Below are positions 20,237 to 29,121 of a DNA stretch of 64,000 bases, piece by piece. Source of the stretch: SCTD01 sp963784675. GTDB lineage: Bacteria > Actinomycetota > Actinomycetes > Mycobacteriales > SCTD01. The position numbers and the translations under genes were made by a program. The stretch covers positions 124,001-188,000 of the forward strand of contig CAWASE010000013.1 in NCBI GenBank assembly GCA_963784675.1, in the 5' to 3' direction. The notes below the pieces were generated by a model. It had not been told where the DNA came from and searched no databases. It worked only from the letters and a program-made list of their open reading frames with translations. Each line of letters begins with the position of its first letter. The first letter of the stretch is position 1.

Positions 20237-20837
20237 TCAGACTCCGGTGATGCTTTCAGCGAGCCGGGAGGTCTCGTCCAGGAACCTGCCTCGGCCGAGG
20301 CCGGCCACCGACTCGTCCTCGGTCAGCCAGACGGCGCCGCGGTCTCGAGCAGGGACGAGCAGACCGGCCGCGATCACGAGGCCTCTGCTGCGCCGACCGC
20401 CGGTCGTGTCGCCCTGGCCGCGCGCGTGAGGACGGTGATGAGCTCGCCCCGCATCTCACGTCGCAGCTGCTCCACGACCATGCTCACCCCGCCGAGGTCA
20501 CGAACCAGACCGTCGCGTCGTCGCGCCGCTCGTCCAGCCAGGCGAGGAGCCGCACGGGCAGCTGGCCGATGGACGTGCCGTCGACGGCCAGGTCTTCCTG
20601 CAGCCTGCTGGCCTGGACCACCAGCCCTTCGCCGAAGCCGCGGAGGCCCTCGAGCAGGATGTCGTCCTTGGAGGCGAAGTGGTAATAGACGGCCGCCGAC
20701 GTCATGCCGGCGGTCTCGGCGATCTCGGCTACGGTCACGGAGTCCGAGGAGGGGGACGCGAACAGCCGCATCGCCGCCTCGACGACGGCGGTGCGCCTGG
20801 AGGGCCGATGGGCCGGACGTTTCCGCGGCGTCGTCAC
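20237..20837 (-). CDS. TetR-family transcriptional regulator (frameshifted near the C-terminus)
   Basis: About 200 residues. The N-terminal helix-turn-helix is TVAEIAETAGMTSAAVYYHF followed by ASKDDILLEGLRGFGEG, the standard TetR arrangement. The ligand-binding half reads RLLAWLDERRDDATVWFV, then, after a slip near 20490, VSMVVEQLRREMRGELITVL, and after another near 20390, VWLTEDESVAGLGRGRFLDE, to a TGA at 20237-20239. The GTG start is at 20837. It is divergent from the next TetR gene across 77 bases, an arrangement that often means mutual or self control. It is a candidate repressor for the repeated motifs in this window. Confidence 0.83.
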
Positions 20838-20914
20838 AGGAAGGTCACAGCACGACAGTAGTTCCCCGAGGCCGTCGCGCGGCCAGGGGCACCGGAACTG
20901 GTCCAGGGGGACTG

Positions 20915-21559
20915 ATGCCCGAACGCGAGGTTCCGACAGAGCCGCCGGTGAAGCTTCCGGCCCACCGCCCGTCGCGCCGCAACGAGATCGTCGACGCGGC
21001 CATCAAGGTGTTCTCGCGCAGCGGCTACGCGGAGACCAGCATCCAGGACGTCGCCGACGAGGCCGGGGTCGTCCCTACCGCCGTGTACTACCACTTCGCC
21101 GGCAAGGACGAGCTGTTCAACGTCGCCCTGCAGACGGTCATCACCGAGCTGGACGAGGTGGTCGAGCAGTCGCGCCCGGAGGGCGACCAGTCCCACGCGC
21201 TGGGGCTGATCATCTCGGCGGTGTGGACCTGGATCGAGCAGCGGCCCGATCATGCACGCATCCTCTACAGCCACCTGCCGGGCGCGACCCGTCAGGCGCA
21301 GGTGCTCCGCAAGGAGTTCGAGGAGCAGCACATCGAGCGCGCGTTCGTCTACGCCCGGCAGGCCCCGCCCGACGAGCGCCGGCACCGGACGGCGGCGGCG
21401 ACGCACGCGGCGTCGCGGCTCTCGGTGCGCACGCTCATCAGCCTGCTCATCGCGATCCACCCGATGCGGCTGGAGGGGGGGCCGCTGAGCCGCCGCTCGC
21501 CGAAGGCGCTCCGCGCGGCTCTCGAAGCGGTCTCGCAGCGCATCGTCGCCCTGGACTGA
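20915..21559 (+). CDS. TetR-family transcriptional regulator, intact
   Basis: 214 residues. After a basic start (RPSRRNEIVDAAIKVFSRSG) comes the helix-turn-helix SIQDVADEAGVVPTAVYYHF and AGKDELFNVALQTVI. The C-terminal domain (WTWIEQRPDHARILYSHLPG, then LRKEFEEQHIERAFVYARQ) is helical, as in TetR regulators of acyl-CoA or steroid-like catabolism, but I cannot name the ligand. The ATG at 20915 is used. It is convergent with the SDR gene at 21618 and divergent from the other TetR gene. Confidence 0.9.
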   Translation: MPEREVPTEPPVKLPAHRPSRRNEIVDAAIKVFSRSGYAETSIQDVADEAGVVPTAVYYHFAGKDELFNVALQTVITELDEVVEQSRPEGDQSHALGLIISAVWTWIEQRPDHARILYSHLPGATRQAQVLRKEFEEQHIERAFVYARQAPPDERRHRTAAATHAASRLSVRTLISLLIAIHPMRLEGGPLSRRSPKALRAALEAVSQRIVALD

Positions 21560-21617
21560 CCGACTCGGCGCGGCGGCCGGGGACCGCCGACGCGGAGCCA
21601 CGGCCGCCGCTGCGGGG

Positions 21618-22394
21618 TCAGTAGGCCGCGGTGCCGCCGTCGATGGACAGCAAGGCCCCGGTGATGCCCGCGCCGACGTCCGAGGCCAGCAGCACCGCCA
21701 TGGCGGCGACCTCCTCGACCGTGTTCGGGCGCTTGATGGCGGACTCGGACGCGAACAGCTCGACCATCTCGTCGAAGGTGAGGCCCATCGCTGCCGCGGT
21801 GCGCGGACCGTTCTCACGCACGATGTCGGTGATGACGAGGCCGGGGCAGAGGGCGTTGACGGTGATGCCCTCGGTGCCGACCTCCTTGGCGACGCACTTG
21901 GTGAAGCCGTTGATCGCGTGCTTGGCCGTGACGTAGCCCGAGAGCACCGCCTTGCCGTGCTTGCCCTCGACAGAGGACATGTTGATGATGCGGCCGGACT
22001 TGTTCGGGAGCATGTGCTGGAGCGCGCGGCGGGTGCCGTAGAACGTCGAGTCGACGTTCCACCTCATGTTCAGCGACCATTCCTCGTCACTCATCAGGGC
22101 GACCGGCTGCGCGTTCCCGGTGCCACCGGCGTTGTTGACCATGATGTCGATCCGACCGAAGTGCTCGACGGTGAAGTCGACCAGGCTCTCGATGTCGGCC
22201 TGCACCATCACGTCGCCCTGCCGGAAGACGGCTCGGTCGGCGGCGCCGAGCTCGGCGAGGACCTTGTCGCCCTTCTCCTGAGAGCGACCGTTGAGCACGA
22301 CCTTGGCTCCCTCGCGCAGGAAGCTCTCAGCGATCCCGCGGCCGAGCCCGGCCGTGCCACCGGTGATGACGGCGACCTTGTCCTGAAGCTGCAC
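21618..22394 (-). CDS. Short-chain dehydrogenase/reductase, intact
   Basis: 258 residues, a clean classical SDR: KVAVITGGTAGLGRGIAESF, IDIMVNNAGGTGNAQPVAL, GRIINMSSVEGKHGKAV, YVTAKHAINGFTKCVAKEV (YxxxK) and LLSIDGGTAAY at the end. The GTG at 22394 has GGAGGAGGAC upstream. It is a paralogue of the SDR at 17421. Its promoter region holds the GTACTTA-N10-CCTACAGT motif on the opposite strand. Likely an NAD(P)-dependent alcohol or hydroxyacyl dehydrogenase; substrate unknown. Confidence 0.93.
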   Translation of the reverse strand: MQLQDKVAVITGGTAGLGRGIAESFLREGAKVVLNGRSQEKGDKVLAELGAADRAVFRQGDVMVQADIESLVDFTVEHFGRIDIMVNNAGGTGNAQPVALMSDEEWSLNMRWNVDSTFYGTRRALQHMLPNKSGRIINMSSVEGKHGKAVLSGYVTAKHAINGFTKCVAKEVGTEGITVNALCPGLVITDIVRENGPRTAAAMGLTFDEMVELFASESAIKRPNTVEEVAAMAVLLASDVGAGITGALLSIDGGTAAY

Positions 22395-22422
22395 GTGTCC
22401 TCCTCCGACGCTCGCCAGGAGC

Positions 22423-22447
22423 GTACTTACTTGGTGTGGCCTACAGT
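22423..22447 (+). promoter_or_regulatory. GTACTTA-N10-CCTACAGT motif between divergent genes
   Basis: GTACTTA (22423-22429), ten bases, then CCTACAGT (22440-22447). Identical blocks and spacing occur at 5131-5155. The minus strand contains CAAGTAAGTAC and CACTGTAGG, which resemble the two halves of the 20-bp operator-like repeats. Confidence 0.45.
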
Positions 22448-22514
22448 GAACCACGTCACACGGTGCGGGTGGAGGCTGTGCTCCAGCCGGCTCCTTGCAT
22501 CGCAGACCTGGACA

Positions 22515-22539
22515 GTTACTCTGCAAGACATCTAGTAAC
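22515..22539. promoter_or_regulatory. Inverted repeat GTTACT-N13-AGTAAC, putative operator
   Basis: GTTACT (22515-22520) and AGTAAC (22534-22539) are exact inverted repeats. They end two bases before a GGGAGG ribosome-binding site and so lie in the leader of the MDR unit. The hexamer recurs singly upstream of several other units. Confidence 0.5.
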
Positions 22540-22550
22540 AGGGAGGCTCC

Positions 22551-22601
22551 ATGTCGCTCGTCCTGCAGGGTTCCGTCGTTGCCGGCGAGGTCGCCGCATG
22601 A
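22551..22601 (+). CDS. Possible 16-residue leader peptide coupled to the MDR gene
   Basis: An ATG at 22551 with GGGAGG five bases upstream opens a 16-residue frame (MSLVLQGSVVAGEVAA). Its TGA overlaps the ATG of the MDR gene at 22598 (ATGA). The site is stronger than anything directly in front of 22598. It may be a leader that couples translation, or the true N-terminus of the MDR protein if the sequence carries an indel here. Confidence 0.35.
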   Translation: MSLVLQGSVVAGEVAA

Positions 22602-23649
22602 GTGCCCAGGCGACCGGGACGGCGACGACCCGCGTCGTCACCCTTGCTCGTCGACCGGGGGGCGAGCCGGTACCGGACGACTTCGCGATCGAGGAGGTGC
22701 CGGTCCCGGAGCTGGCTGCCGGCCAGCTGCTGGTCCGCAACGCCTTCATGAGCGTCGACCCGTCGATGCGAGGGCGGCTCGAGGAGACCGAGAAGCACTA
22801 CACGACCAACTTCCAGGTCGGGGAGCCACTCGACGGCTCCGCCGTCGGCCGTGTCGTGGCGAGCGCCGACCCCTCCGTCCCTGTGGGCGCCTGCGTGCGC
22901 CACCGCCTGGGCTGGCGTGATCTCGCGGTGGTCGATGCGGCCGCCGCGTCCGTCGTCGACGAGGGGACGGCGCCGCTGTCGCAGTGGCTCGGCGTGCTCG
23001 GCCAGACGGGCTTCACCGCCTACGTCGGCCTGGTGCGCTCTGCCGAGCTGCGCGCCGGGGACGTCGTCTTCGTCTCGGCCGCGGCCGGTGCGGTCGGCAG
23101 CGCAGCCGCGCAGTTCGCCCGGCTGCTCGGCGCCTCGCGCGGTGGTCGGCAGCGCTGGTGGCGCGGCGAAGGTGGCGCTGCTGATCGACGAGCTGGGCCT
23201 GGACGGAGCGCTCGACTACCGGGGCGAGGGAGTGCGCGAGGGGCTGCGCCCGGGTCGCGCCCGACGGCATCGACCTGTACTTCGACAACGTCGGTGGCGA
23301 CCACCTCGTCGCCGCGCTCGACGCGCTCCGGCTCCAGGGACGGCCGGGTCGCGCTGTGCGGGATGATCTCGCAGTTCGACGCGACCGGCGTCCCGGCCGA
23401 GCATCGACCACTTGATCCAGGCGGTGCTCAAGCGGCTGACCCTGCGCGGCTTCATCGTCCGCGACCACGAGGACCTGCGCCCGGAGTTCGAGGAGCGGGT
23501 CAGCGGGTGGCTCGCGCAGCGGCGAGCTGGTGTCCCAGCAGACCGTCGTCGACGGGCTCGACGGCGCGGTCGGCGCCTTCCTCGGCATGCTCCGCGGCGA
23601 GCAACGTCGGCAAGATGCTCGTGCGCCTGGACGCGCCGTCGACGCCTGA
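22598..23649 (+). CDS. NADP-dependent zinc-independent medium-chain reductase, PTGR/leukotriene-B4-dehydrogenase-like (frameshifted)
   Basis: About 345 residues. The N-terminal part (VRNAFMSVDPSMRGRLEE, GEPLDGSAVGRVVAS) and LGQTGFTAYVGL, then VVFVSAAAGAVGSAAAQFAR (NADP-binding GxxGxxG-like), are hallmarks of the PTGR family, which reduces alpha,beta-unsaturated carbonyls. IDLYFDNVGGDHL and VALCGMISQF follow, and LTLRGFIVRDHEDLRPEF the C-terminal lobe. No zinc ligands are seen. The frame is clean to about 23140, then slips near 23140, 23250, 23345, 23400, 23520 and 23600. The end is placed at the first stop after the last conserved block. Confidence 0.87.
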
Positions 23650-23812
23650 CGCTCACCCGACGTCCCCGCGTCACTACCAGGGTGGCCGAGCGGTCCGAGG
23701 CCTGCCGGCGGGCAGCACATCCGTGCGCGTGAAGGGTCGACGGGAGCGGTCCGCCCATACTGTGTAGGGACTATAGAAACTGAGCCGGCTCCCGGCCGAC
23801 GGAAGGACGCCC

Positions 23813-24583
23813 ATGGACCTGCAGCTGCGCGGGAAGCGCGCCCTCATGACCGGTGCCAGCCGTGGCATCGGGCGGGCGATCGCCGAGACGCTCGCCGACG
23901 AGGGCTGCGCGGTCGCGCTGTGCGCCCGCGGGCCCGAGGACCTCGAGAAGGTCGCCGCCGGGCTGCGCGAGCGCGGGGCGGCGGTGCACGCCGAGCCGGT
24001 CGACATCACCGACGAGGCGGCCCTCGCCGCGTTCGTGGAGCCAGTCCGCGCAGCGAGCTCGGCGGGCTCGACATCGTCGTCTCCAACGTGTCGGCGGGCG
24101 CGGCCAAGGACGCGGGCCAGTGGCAGCGCAGCCTCGACGGCGACCTCATGCCCGTTCGTCCGGCTGATCGAGGCGGCGGTGCCGCACCTGAACCGGCCGG
24201 AGGCGGGCCGATCGTCTCGATCGGCACGACGAACGCCTTCGACACCGTGCGGCCGTCCTCGCCGAACGCCTACTCGGCGATCAAGGCGGCCGTGATCCAC
24301 CACGCCGCCGCGCAGGCGCGGGCGCTCGCGCCCAAGAAGGGATCCGGGTCAACACCGTCTCGCCCGGGCCCGATCGAGTTCCCCGGCGGCGACTGGGAGA
24401 AGATCCGGGCCGGTCGCCGGGAGGTCTACGACGAGGTGGTCGGCAAGATCCCGGTCGGGTCGCACCGGCACGCCCGAGGAGGTCGCCGCGGCGGTGGCGT
24501 TCCTCGTCAGCCCCCGGGCCGGATTCTGCAACGGCGTCAACCTCGTGGTCGACGGCGGCATCGTCACCCGCGTGCAGTTCTGA
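23813..24583 (+). CDS. Short-chain dehydrogenase/reductase (frameshifted)
   Basis: About 255 residues. KRALMTGASRGIGRAIAETL is the nucleotide motif and LDIVVSNVSAGAAKDAG replaces NNAG with SNVS, as in the 3-oxoacyl reductase-like group that includes BKR-type SDRs of aromatic pathways. YSAIKAAVIHHAAAQARALA gives YxxxK, VNTVSPGPIEFPGGDWEKI the substrate loop and GVNLVVDGGIVTRVQF the end. The ATG at 23813 follows GGAAGGAC. Slips lie near 24045, 24155, 24340 and 24465. It is the first gene of a rightward unit with the ThuA-like gene. Confidence 0.85.
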
Positions 24584-24602
24584 CCGCGGGGAGCTGACAG
24601 CC

Positions 24603-25413
24603 GTGGGCGGCCCGGCCGGCCGGCTGGACGTCGTGCTGGTCTGCGGCGGGCGCTGGCACGACTTCGACCACGCGCGGCTCGAGGCTGCTCGAGCCTGCTG
24701 GCGCGCACCCGACCGTACGCACCCGGGTGTTCGAGGACTACGCGGCCGGGACGGCGCTGGACCGGGCCGACCTGCTGGTCACCTACACCTGCGACCGTCC
24801 GGCCGGACCGGAGCAGCAGCAGCGGCTGGTGGACTGGGTCGAGCGGCGGCGGGCGGTGGCTCGCGCTGCACGGCACGCAACTCCGCCATCGACCCGCCGC
24901 CGACCGGCGGGCCGCGGGCTTCACGCACGCCGCGGGTGCTCGGGCCGGTGCCGGAGGTGCTGGGCAGCCAGTTCCTCGGGCACCCGCCGATCGCGCCCTA
25001 CCTGGTCGACCGACGCGCAGCCCGACCACCCGCTGGTGGCGGGCGTCCCGGCGTTCGAGGTGTCCGACGAGCTGTACGTCAGCGCCCTGCACCCGCCGCT
25101 CGACGTGCTGCTGGAGACCCGCTACAGCGGGCCCTGCCGGGGCTTCGCCGACGGCGACGCGATCGACGACGGCCCGCGCCCGGTGCTCTACCTCAAGCGC
25201 ACCGGACGCGGCGAGGTCTGCTACTTCACGCTCGGCCACTGCCGCGGGCGCTTCGACGTCCAGGACCTCGGGGTCGACGACCTCGGCCGGCAGGACCTCG
25301 GCAGCTGGGTGGTCCCGGAGTTCGTCAAGGTGCTGCAGCGGTGCCTGGCCTGGGCCGCGCGGGGGGCGCCCTCGGCGTCGGCGGAGGGTCAGCGGACCTC
25401 GTACATCTCGTAG
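24603..25413 (+). CDS. ThuA-like domain protein (glutamine-amidotransferase fold; frameshifted)
   Basis: About 265 residues of a ThuA-type class I glutamine-amidotransferase-like fold. Visible pieces are LDVVLVCGGRWHDFDHARLE, RADLLVTYTCDRPAGPEQQ, LHGTNSAI (the nucleophile elbow position, without cysteine), VLYLKRTGRGEVCYFTLGH and FDVQDLGVDDLGRQDLGSWV. The GTG at 24603 follows the SDR stop by 19 bases. Slips lie near 24680, 24730, 24860, 24890 and 25010. ThuA proteins are linked to sugar metabolism, but their reaction is mostly undefined. The end overlaps the convergent DUF3237 gene by 25 bases. Confidence 0.75.
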
Positions 25414-25799
25414 ACGAGCCGGCCGTCCTCGACCCGCCCTTGCCGACGGCCTGCACGGCGTTGAGCCACCGGTAGCGCTCGTCGCCGGTCTGGAAGGTCG
25501 GCGCGACCGTGTAGGTGCCCCGCGTGCGGTCGCCGCGGCCAGTGTAGGTGACGTACACGGTGGCGCCGTCGTCGGTCCGCAGCACCTGGCGGACGTCGAG
25601 CAGCGTCAGCCCGCCCGTGCCCGGCACGGCCCAGTCGCCACCCGCGCCCACGACGGTGCCGCGCAGCCGTGCGCCTTCCCAACGCCCCTCGCGGATGGCG
25701 ACCACCGACCGCTCGCCGAACGGTCCCCCCTCGACGCGGTGGCGCTCGCCGGCGGCGACGGTGACGCGGGCGAGGTGCACCAGCCTCGAGGCCCTCCAT
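25389..25799 (-). CDS. DUF3237 domain protein (frameshifted at both ends)
   Basis: About 135 residues. RHRVEGGPFGERSVVAIREG, LTLLDVRQVLRTDDGATVYV, TYTVAPTFQTGDERYRWLN and the final LVYEMYEVR are the conserved course of DUF3237, a small lipocalin-like beta-barrel of unknown function that is often found in catabolic clusters. The frame slips near 25435 and 25780. It follows the phosphoglycerate-mutase-like gene by 3 bases on the same strand. Confidence 0.8.
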   Translation of the reverse strand: MEGLEAGAPRPRHRRRRRAPPRRGGTVRRAVGGRHPRGALGRRTAARHRRGRGWRLGRAGHGRADAARRPPGAADRRRRHRVRHLHWPRRPHAGHLHGRADLPDRRRALPVAQRRAGRRQGRVEDGRLVYEMYEVR

Positions 25800-25802
25800 G
25801 CT

Positions 25803-26429
25803 TCAGACCTGTGCCACCGACGACATCAGTCCCTGCATGGCGTAGAGGTGCGCGGTCTCGTTGACCGCGCCACCACCGTGCGGCCGACCGGGAGGCGGCG
25901 CATCGTGCTACGGAGGTGTAGCCGGGATGGAACCAGAACAGCTGCGGGACGCCGAGCAGCGCCGCCAGATCGGGTGTTGAGCGTGCCGCCGTGGCAGACC
26001 GCGGCGACCCGACCGACCGGCCAGCGCGTCGAACACGTCGTCGAGCCGCCGGCGACCCGCAGGCCCGGAAGGCGTCGCGGCGTCGAGCGTCGGGCACGAA
26101 GTCGTCGTAGCGTCCCTCGGCGATGGCCAGGGCACGGGGGTCCGCCGGGCCCATGTCCTCGATCGCGCTGGTAGGCCTGCGGCGGCAGGTCGGTGTCCCA
26201 CTCGCGCAGGGCGTCGACGGTCCCGTCGACCGGTCGTCCCATCTGTCCCGCCACGAGGGCGGCGGTCTCCATGGGCACGCCGCATCGGGCTGGCACGAGG
26301 GCGTCGATGTCCTCGCCCTTGAGCCAGCTGCCGAGCCGGCGGGCCTGCTCCTCGCCCTCCTCCGAGAGGCCGGGGGTCGGGGAGCCCGAGACGGGCAGGG
26401 CGTGGCGGATCGAGCAAGAGCTCGGTCAT
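25803..26429 (-). CDS. Histidine phosphatase (phosphoglycerate-mutase) family protein (frameshifted)
   Basis: About 208 residues. The start reads MTELLL and, after one extra base, IRHALPVSG (RH catalytic motif at residue 8-9), then LSEEGEEQARRLGSWL and GVPMETAALVAGQMG, which carry the second arginine region. LREWDTDLPPQAY holds the catalytic acid, and VAAVCHGGTLNT the second histidine (CHGG). The C-terminal piece is NETAHLYAMQGLMSSVAQV. Slips lie near 26415, 26300, 26165, 25975 and 25880. It probably dephosphorylates a small phosphoester. It lies between the acyl-CoA ligase and DUF3237 genes on the same strand. Confidence 0.82.
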
Positions 26430-26460
26430 GGGACCTTCCGGGTCGGGTGTACGTGCAGGA

Positions 26461-28023
26461 TCAGCCTGCGATGGTGCGGTCGCCGTCCCAGTAGGGCCGG
26501 CGCAGGGAGCGCTTGTCGAGCTTGCCCATGGCGTTGCGCGGGAGCGCGTCCACGACCTCGTAGGTCTTCGGGCACTTGTACGCCGCCAGCCGTTCGCGGC
26601 ACAGACGACCTCAGCTCGCCGAGGTCCAGGGTGCCGGGTCGCCGGCCGGGACGACGAGAGCCCGCAGCGCCTCGCCGAGATCGTCGTCGGGCACGCCGAT
26701 CACGGCGACCTCCGCGACGGCGGGGTGCTCGCACGAGCACCTTCTCGCTCTCGGCGGGGTAGAGGTTCACGCCACCGGAGAGCACCATGTCCGAGACCCG
26801 GTCGGTGATGTAGAGGAAGCCGTCCTGCGTCACGTAGCCGACGTCGCCGAGGGTGGCGACGCCCGGCGCGAGGTAGGCCTTGCGCGTCTTCTCCGCGTCG
26901 GCGTGGAAGCGCACCTCGCGCCCCGGCGGGGTCCGGAAGCCGAGCACGCCCACCTCACCGGCAGGCAGCTCCTCGCCGTAGGCGTCGAGGACGACCGCCT
27001 CGAACGGCGGGACGACGCGGCCGACCGAGCCCGGGTGCGCCAGCCACTCCTCGCTCGTCGATGCGGCAGACGGTGCCGATCTCGCTGCCGCCGTAGCGTC
27101 TCGACGAGCACCGGACCGAACCAGTCGATCATCGCCCGCTTGACGTCGGCGGGGCAGGCCGAGCCGGTGTGCGCGACGTTGACAGGCTGTGACAGGTCGT
27201 AGCGGCGTCGCGGACGTCGGCGGGCAGCGCGAGCAGGCGCTGGAAGTGGGTCGGCACCATGACGCTCGACGTGACACGGCGTAGCGCTCGACCAGGCGCG
27301 AGCACGCCTCGGCGTCGAAGCTGCCCAGCACGACGACCGGCCCGCCGGAGAGCAGGTGGCGGGTGCAGGTGAGCGGGCCGTTGTGCTGCAGCGGGCCGAC
27401 GACCAGGTGCGGGCCGGCGGGGAAGCCGGAGCGGGCGGCGAGCACCGCGGCGTACGTCTGCGGGCGGTCGTCGACGGTGGGGGCGCCCAGCGGACCTGGC
27501 GTGCCGCGGGCCCTGCCGGTCGTGCCGGAGGTGTAGACGAGCAGCGGCCGCGCCGGTCGGCCGAGTGTCGGCCGGGAGCGCGCGGCGCCCGCGGATCCAG
27601 GGTCCCGAGCCGACCGCGGCCCGGGCACCTGCGCTGTGCCGTGCACGACGACCGTCTGGATGCCGGCCGACTGCGCCGCCTCCGCGACGGCGGGCAGGCT
27701 GGCCGGGCCGGTCACGACAGCGACGACGCCTGCGTCGGGGAACTGGTCGGCCATCTCGCGTGCGGTCAGCTGGCGCGAGATCGCGACGGTGCCGACGCCG
27801 GCGAGGATGCCCGCCACGTGGGTCAGGACGGTCGCGCCGCGGTTCTCGCCGAGGACCGCGACCCGGTCGTCCGACCCGGACGGCCACGGCCAGCAGCTGG
27901 CCGGCCACCGCGTCGACCTGGCGGGCCACCTCGGACCAGGACAAGGAGCGTGTCGTCGTCGACGAGGGCGGTGCCGGAGGGGTCCTGCTCGGCCTTCGCG
28001 CCGAGGCGGCCCTGTCGGTGCAC
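26461..28023 (-). CDS. AMP-dependent acyl-CoA synthetase/ligase (frameshifted)
   Basis: About 515 residues of the ANL superfamily. YTSGTTGRARGTPGPLG is the phosphate-binding loop, VVGPLQHNGPLTC the substrate loop, then SVGRVVPPFEAVVLDAYGEE, GDVGYVTQDGFLYITDRVSD (TGD/DR motif), MVLSGGVNLYPAESEKVL and the final RPYWDGDRTIAG. The A10 lysine lies in the frame-broken C-terminus. I chose the GTG at 28023 because AAGGAG lies five bases upstream. It would activate a carboxylic-acid intermediate as a CoA thioester. The divergent LLM gene shares its promoter region, which carries an operator-like inverted repeat. Confidence 0.88.
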
Positions 28024-28060
28024 ACGCGCTCCTTCGGAAGAGGTGCGCCAGTGTCTCCCA

Positions 28061-28082
28061 GACTGTAGTCACAGTCAAGAAA
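28061..28082 (+). promoter_or_regulatory. Operator-like site with inverted repeat GACTGT-N4-ACAGTC
   Basis: GACTGTAGTCACAGTC (28061-28076) is an inverted repeat with 6-bp arms and a 4-bp spacer. The 20-mer CTGTAGTCACAGTCAAGAAA (28063-28082) matches the 1656 site at 16 of 20 positions and the 1710 site at 14. It lies between the divergent ligase and LLM genes, where one protein could control both. Confidence 0.55.
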
Positions 28083-28100
28083 CCGAGTCGAGGAGCCGCT

Positions 28101-29073
28101 GTGCCGAAGTCGTTCCGCTTCGCCGTCCAGGCCTACCGCCCCGAGTCCGGCAGGGCGTGGCGCGCGCTGGCCCGCCAGGTCGAGGGCCTGGGCTTCTCGG
28201 CGCTGCACACCTCCGACCACTACCTCGGGCCCGGGACCGGTGTCGGACGCAACCGGGCACCGGCCGGTGACCCTGGCGCCCGGTGCCGGCCATGGCGGTC
28301 GCAGCGGAGGTCACGACGACGCTCCGCATCGGCTGCCGGATGTTCTGCGTGGGCTACCACCATGGCTACGTCCTGGCCAAGGAGATCGCCACGCTGGCGG
28401 AGCTGTCCGGCGGGCGCACGGAGGTCGGGCTCGGTGCCGGGCTGGCTGGAGGCGCGAGTACGAGGCGATGGGGCTGCCGTTCCCGCCGGCCGGCGAGCGG
28501 GTCACGCACCTCGCCGAGTTCACGGCGATGCTCAAGGACTTCCTGGCCGGACGCGCCGGCCGACCACCGACGGCAACTACGTCAGGGTGCACGACATGGG
28601 CCCGCTGCCCCTGCTGGAGAGCGCTCCGCCGATCATGGTCGGCGGAGGCGCGCCCCGCGTGCTGCGGCTTCGCCGGCGCCGAGGCCGACATCGTGAGCAT
28701 CAACTTCAACAACCGGTCGGGCGTGATCGGTGCGGACAGCGTCGCCACGTCCGGGTCACGAGGAGACCGTGCAGAAGCTCGGCTGGGTGCGCGAGGGCGC
28801 CGGGCGCGGACGACGACGTCGAGCTGGAGTTCGGCGGCGTACTTCCTCGCGCTCGACGGCGGCGCGACCAGCGCGGCCGACGCTGACCGCGGCGACGGGA
28901 CTGCCCGCCGAGGAGCTGCGGCACGTTCCCGCACGCGCTGGTGGGCTCGGTCGACGCCGTCTGCGACGAGCTGGAGCGGCGCCGCGAGGTGTACGGCTTC
29001 AGCTACGTGACGTGGGCGACCGCGTCGTCGACGCGTTCGCCCCGGTGGTCGCCCGGCTCGACCGGGCGCTGAG
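28101..29073 (+). CDS. LLM class F420-dependent oxidoreductase (frameshifted)
   Basis: About 320 residues of the luciferase-like TIM barrel. FAVQAYRPESGRAWRALARQ, then VEGLGFSALHTSDHY (strand 2 with the HTSDH substrate/F420 region), VGYHHGYVLAKEIATLAELS, GGRTEVGLGAGWLE, PPIMVGGGAPRVL (F420/FMN-binding strand) and AGAEADIVSINFNNRSGVI. The GTG at 28101 follows GAGGAG. Slips lie near 28275, 28450, 28560, 28670, 28755, 28810 and 28920. The exact end is uncertain. It probably reduces or oxidises a C=C or C-OH bond with deazaflavin F420. Confidence 0.85.
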
Positions 29074-29121
29074 GGCGCCGGGACCAGCCGGGCTCAGCGG
29101 ATCGGCAGCCCGGCCACCTGC

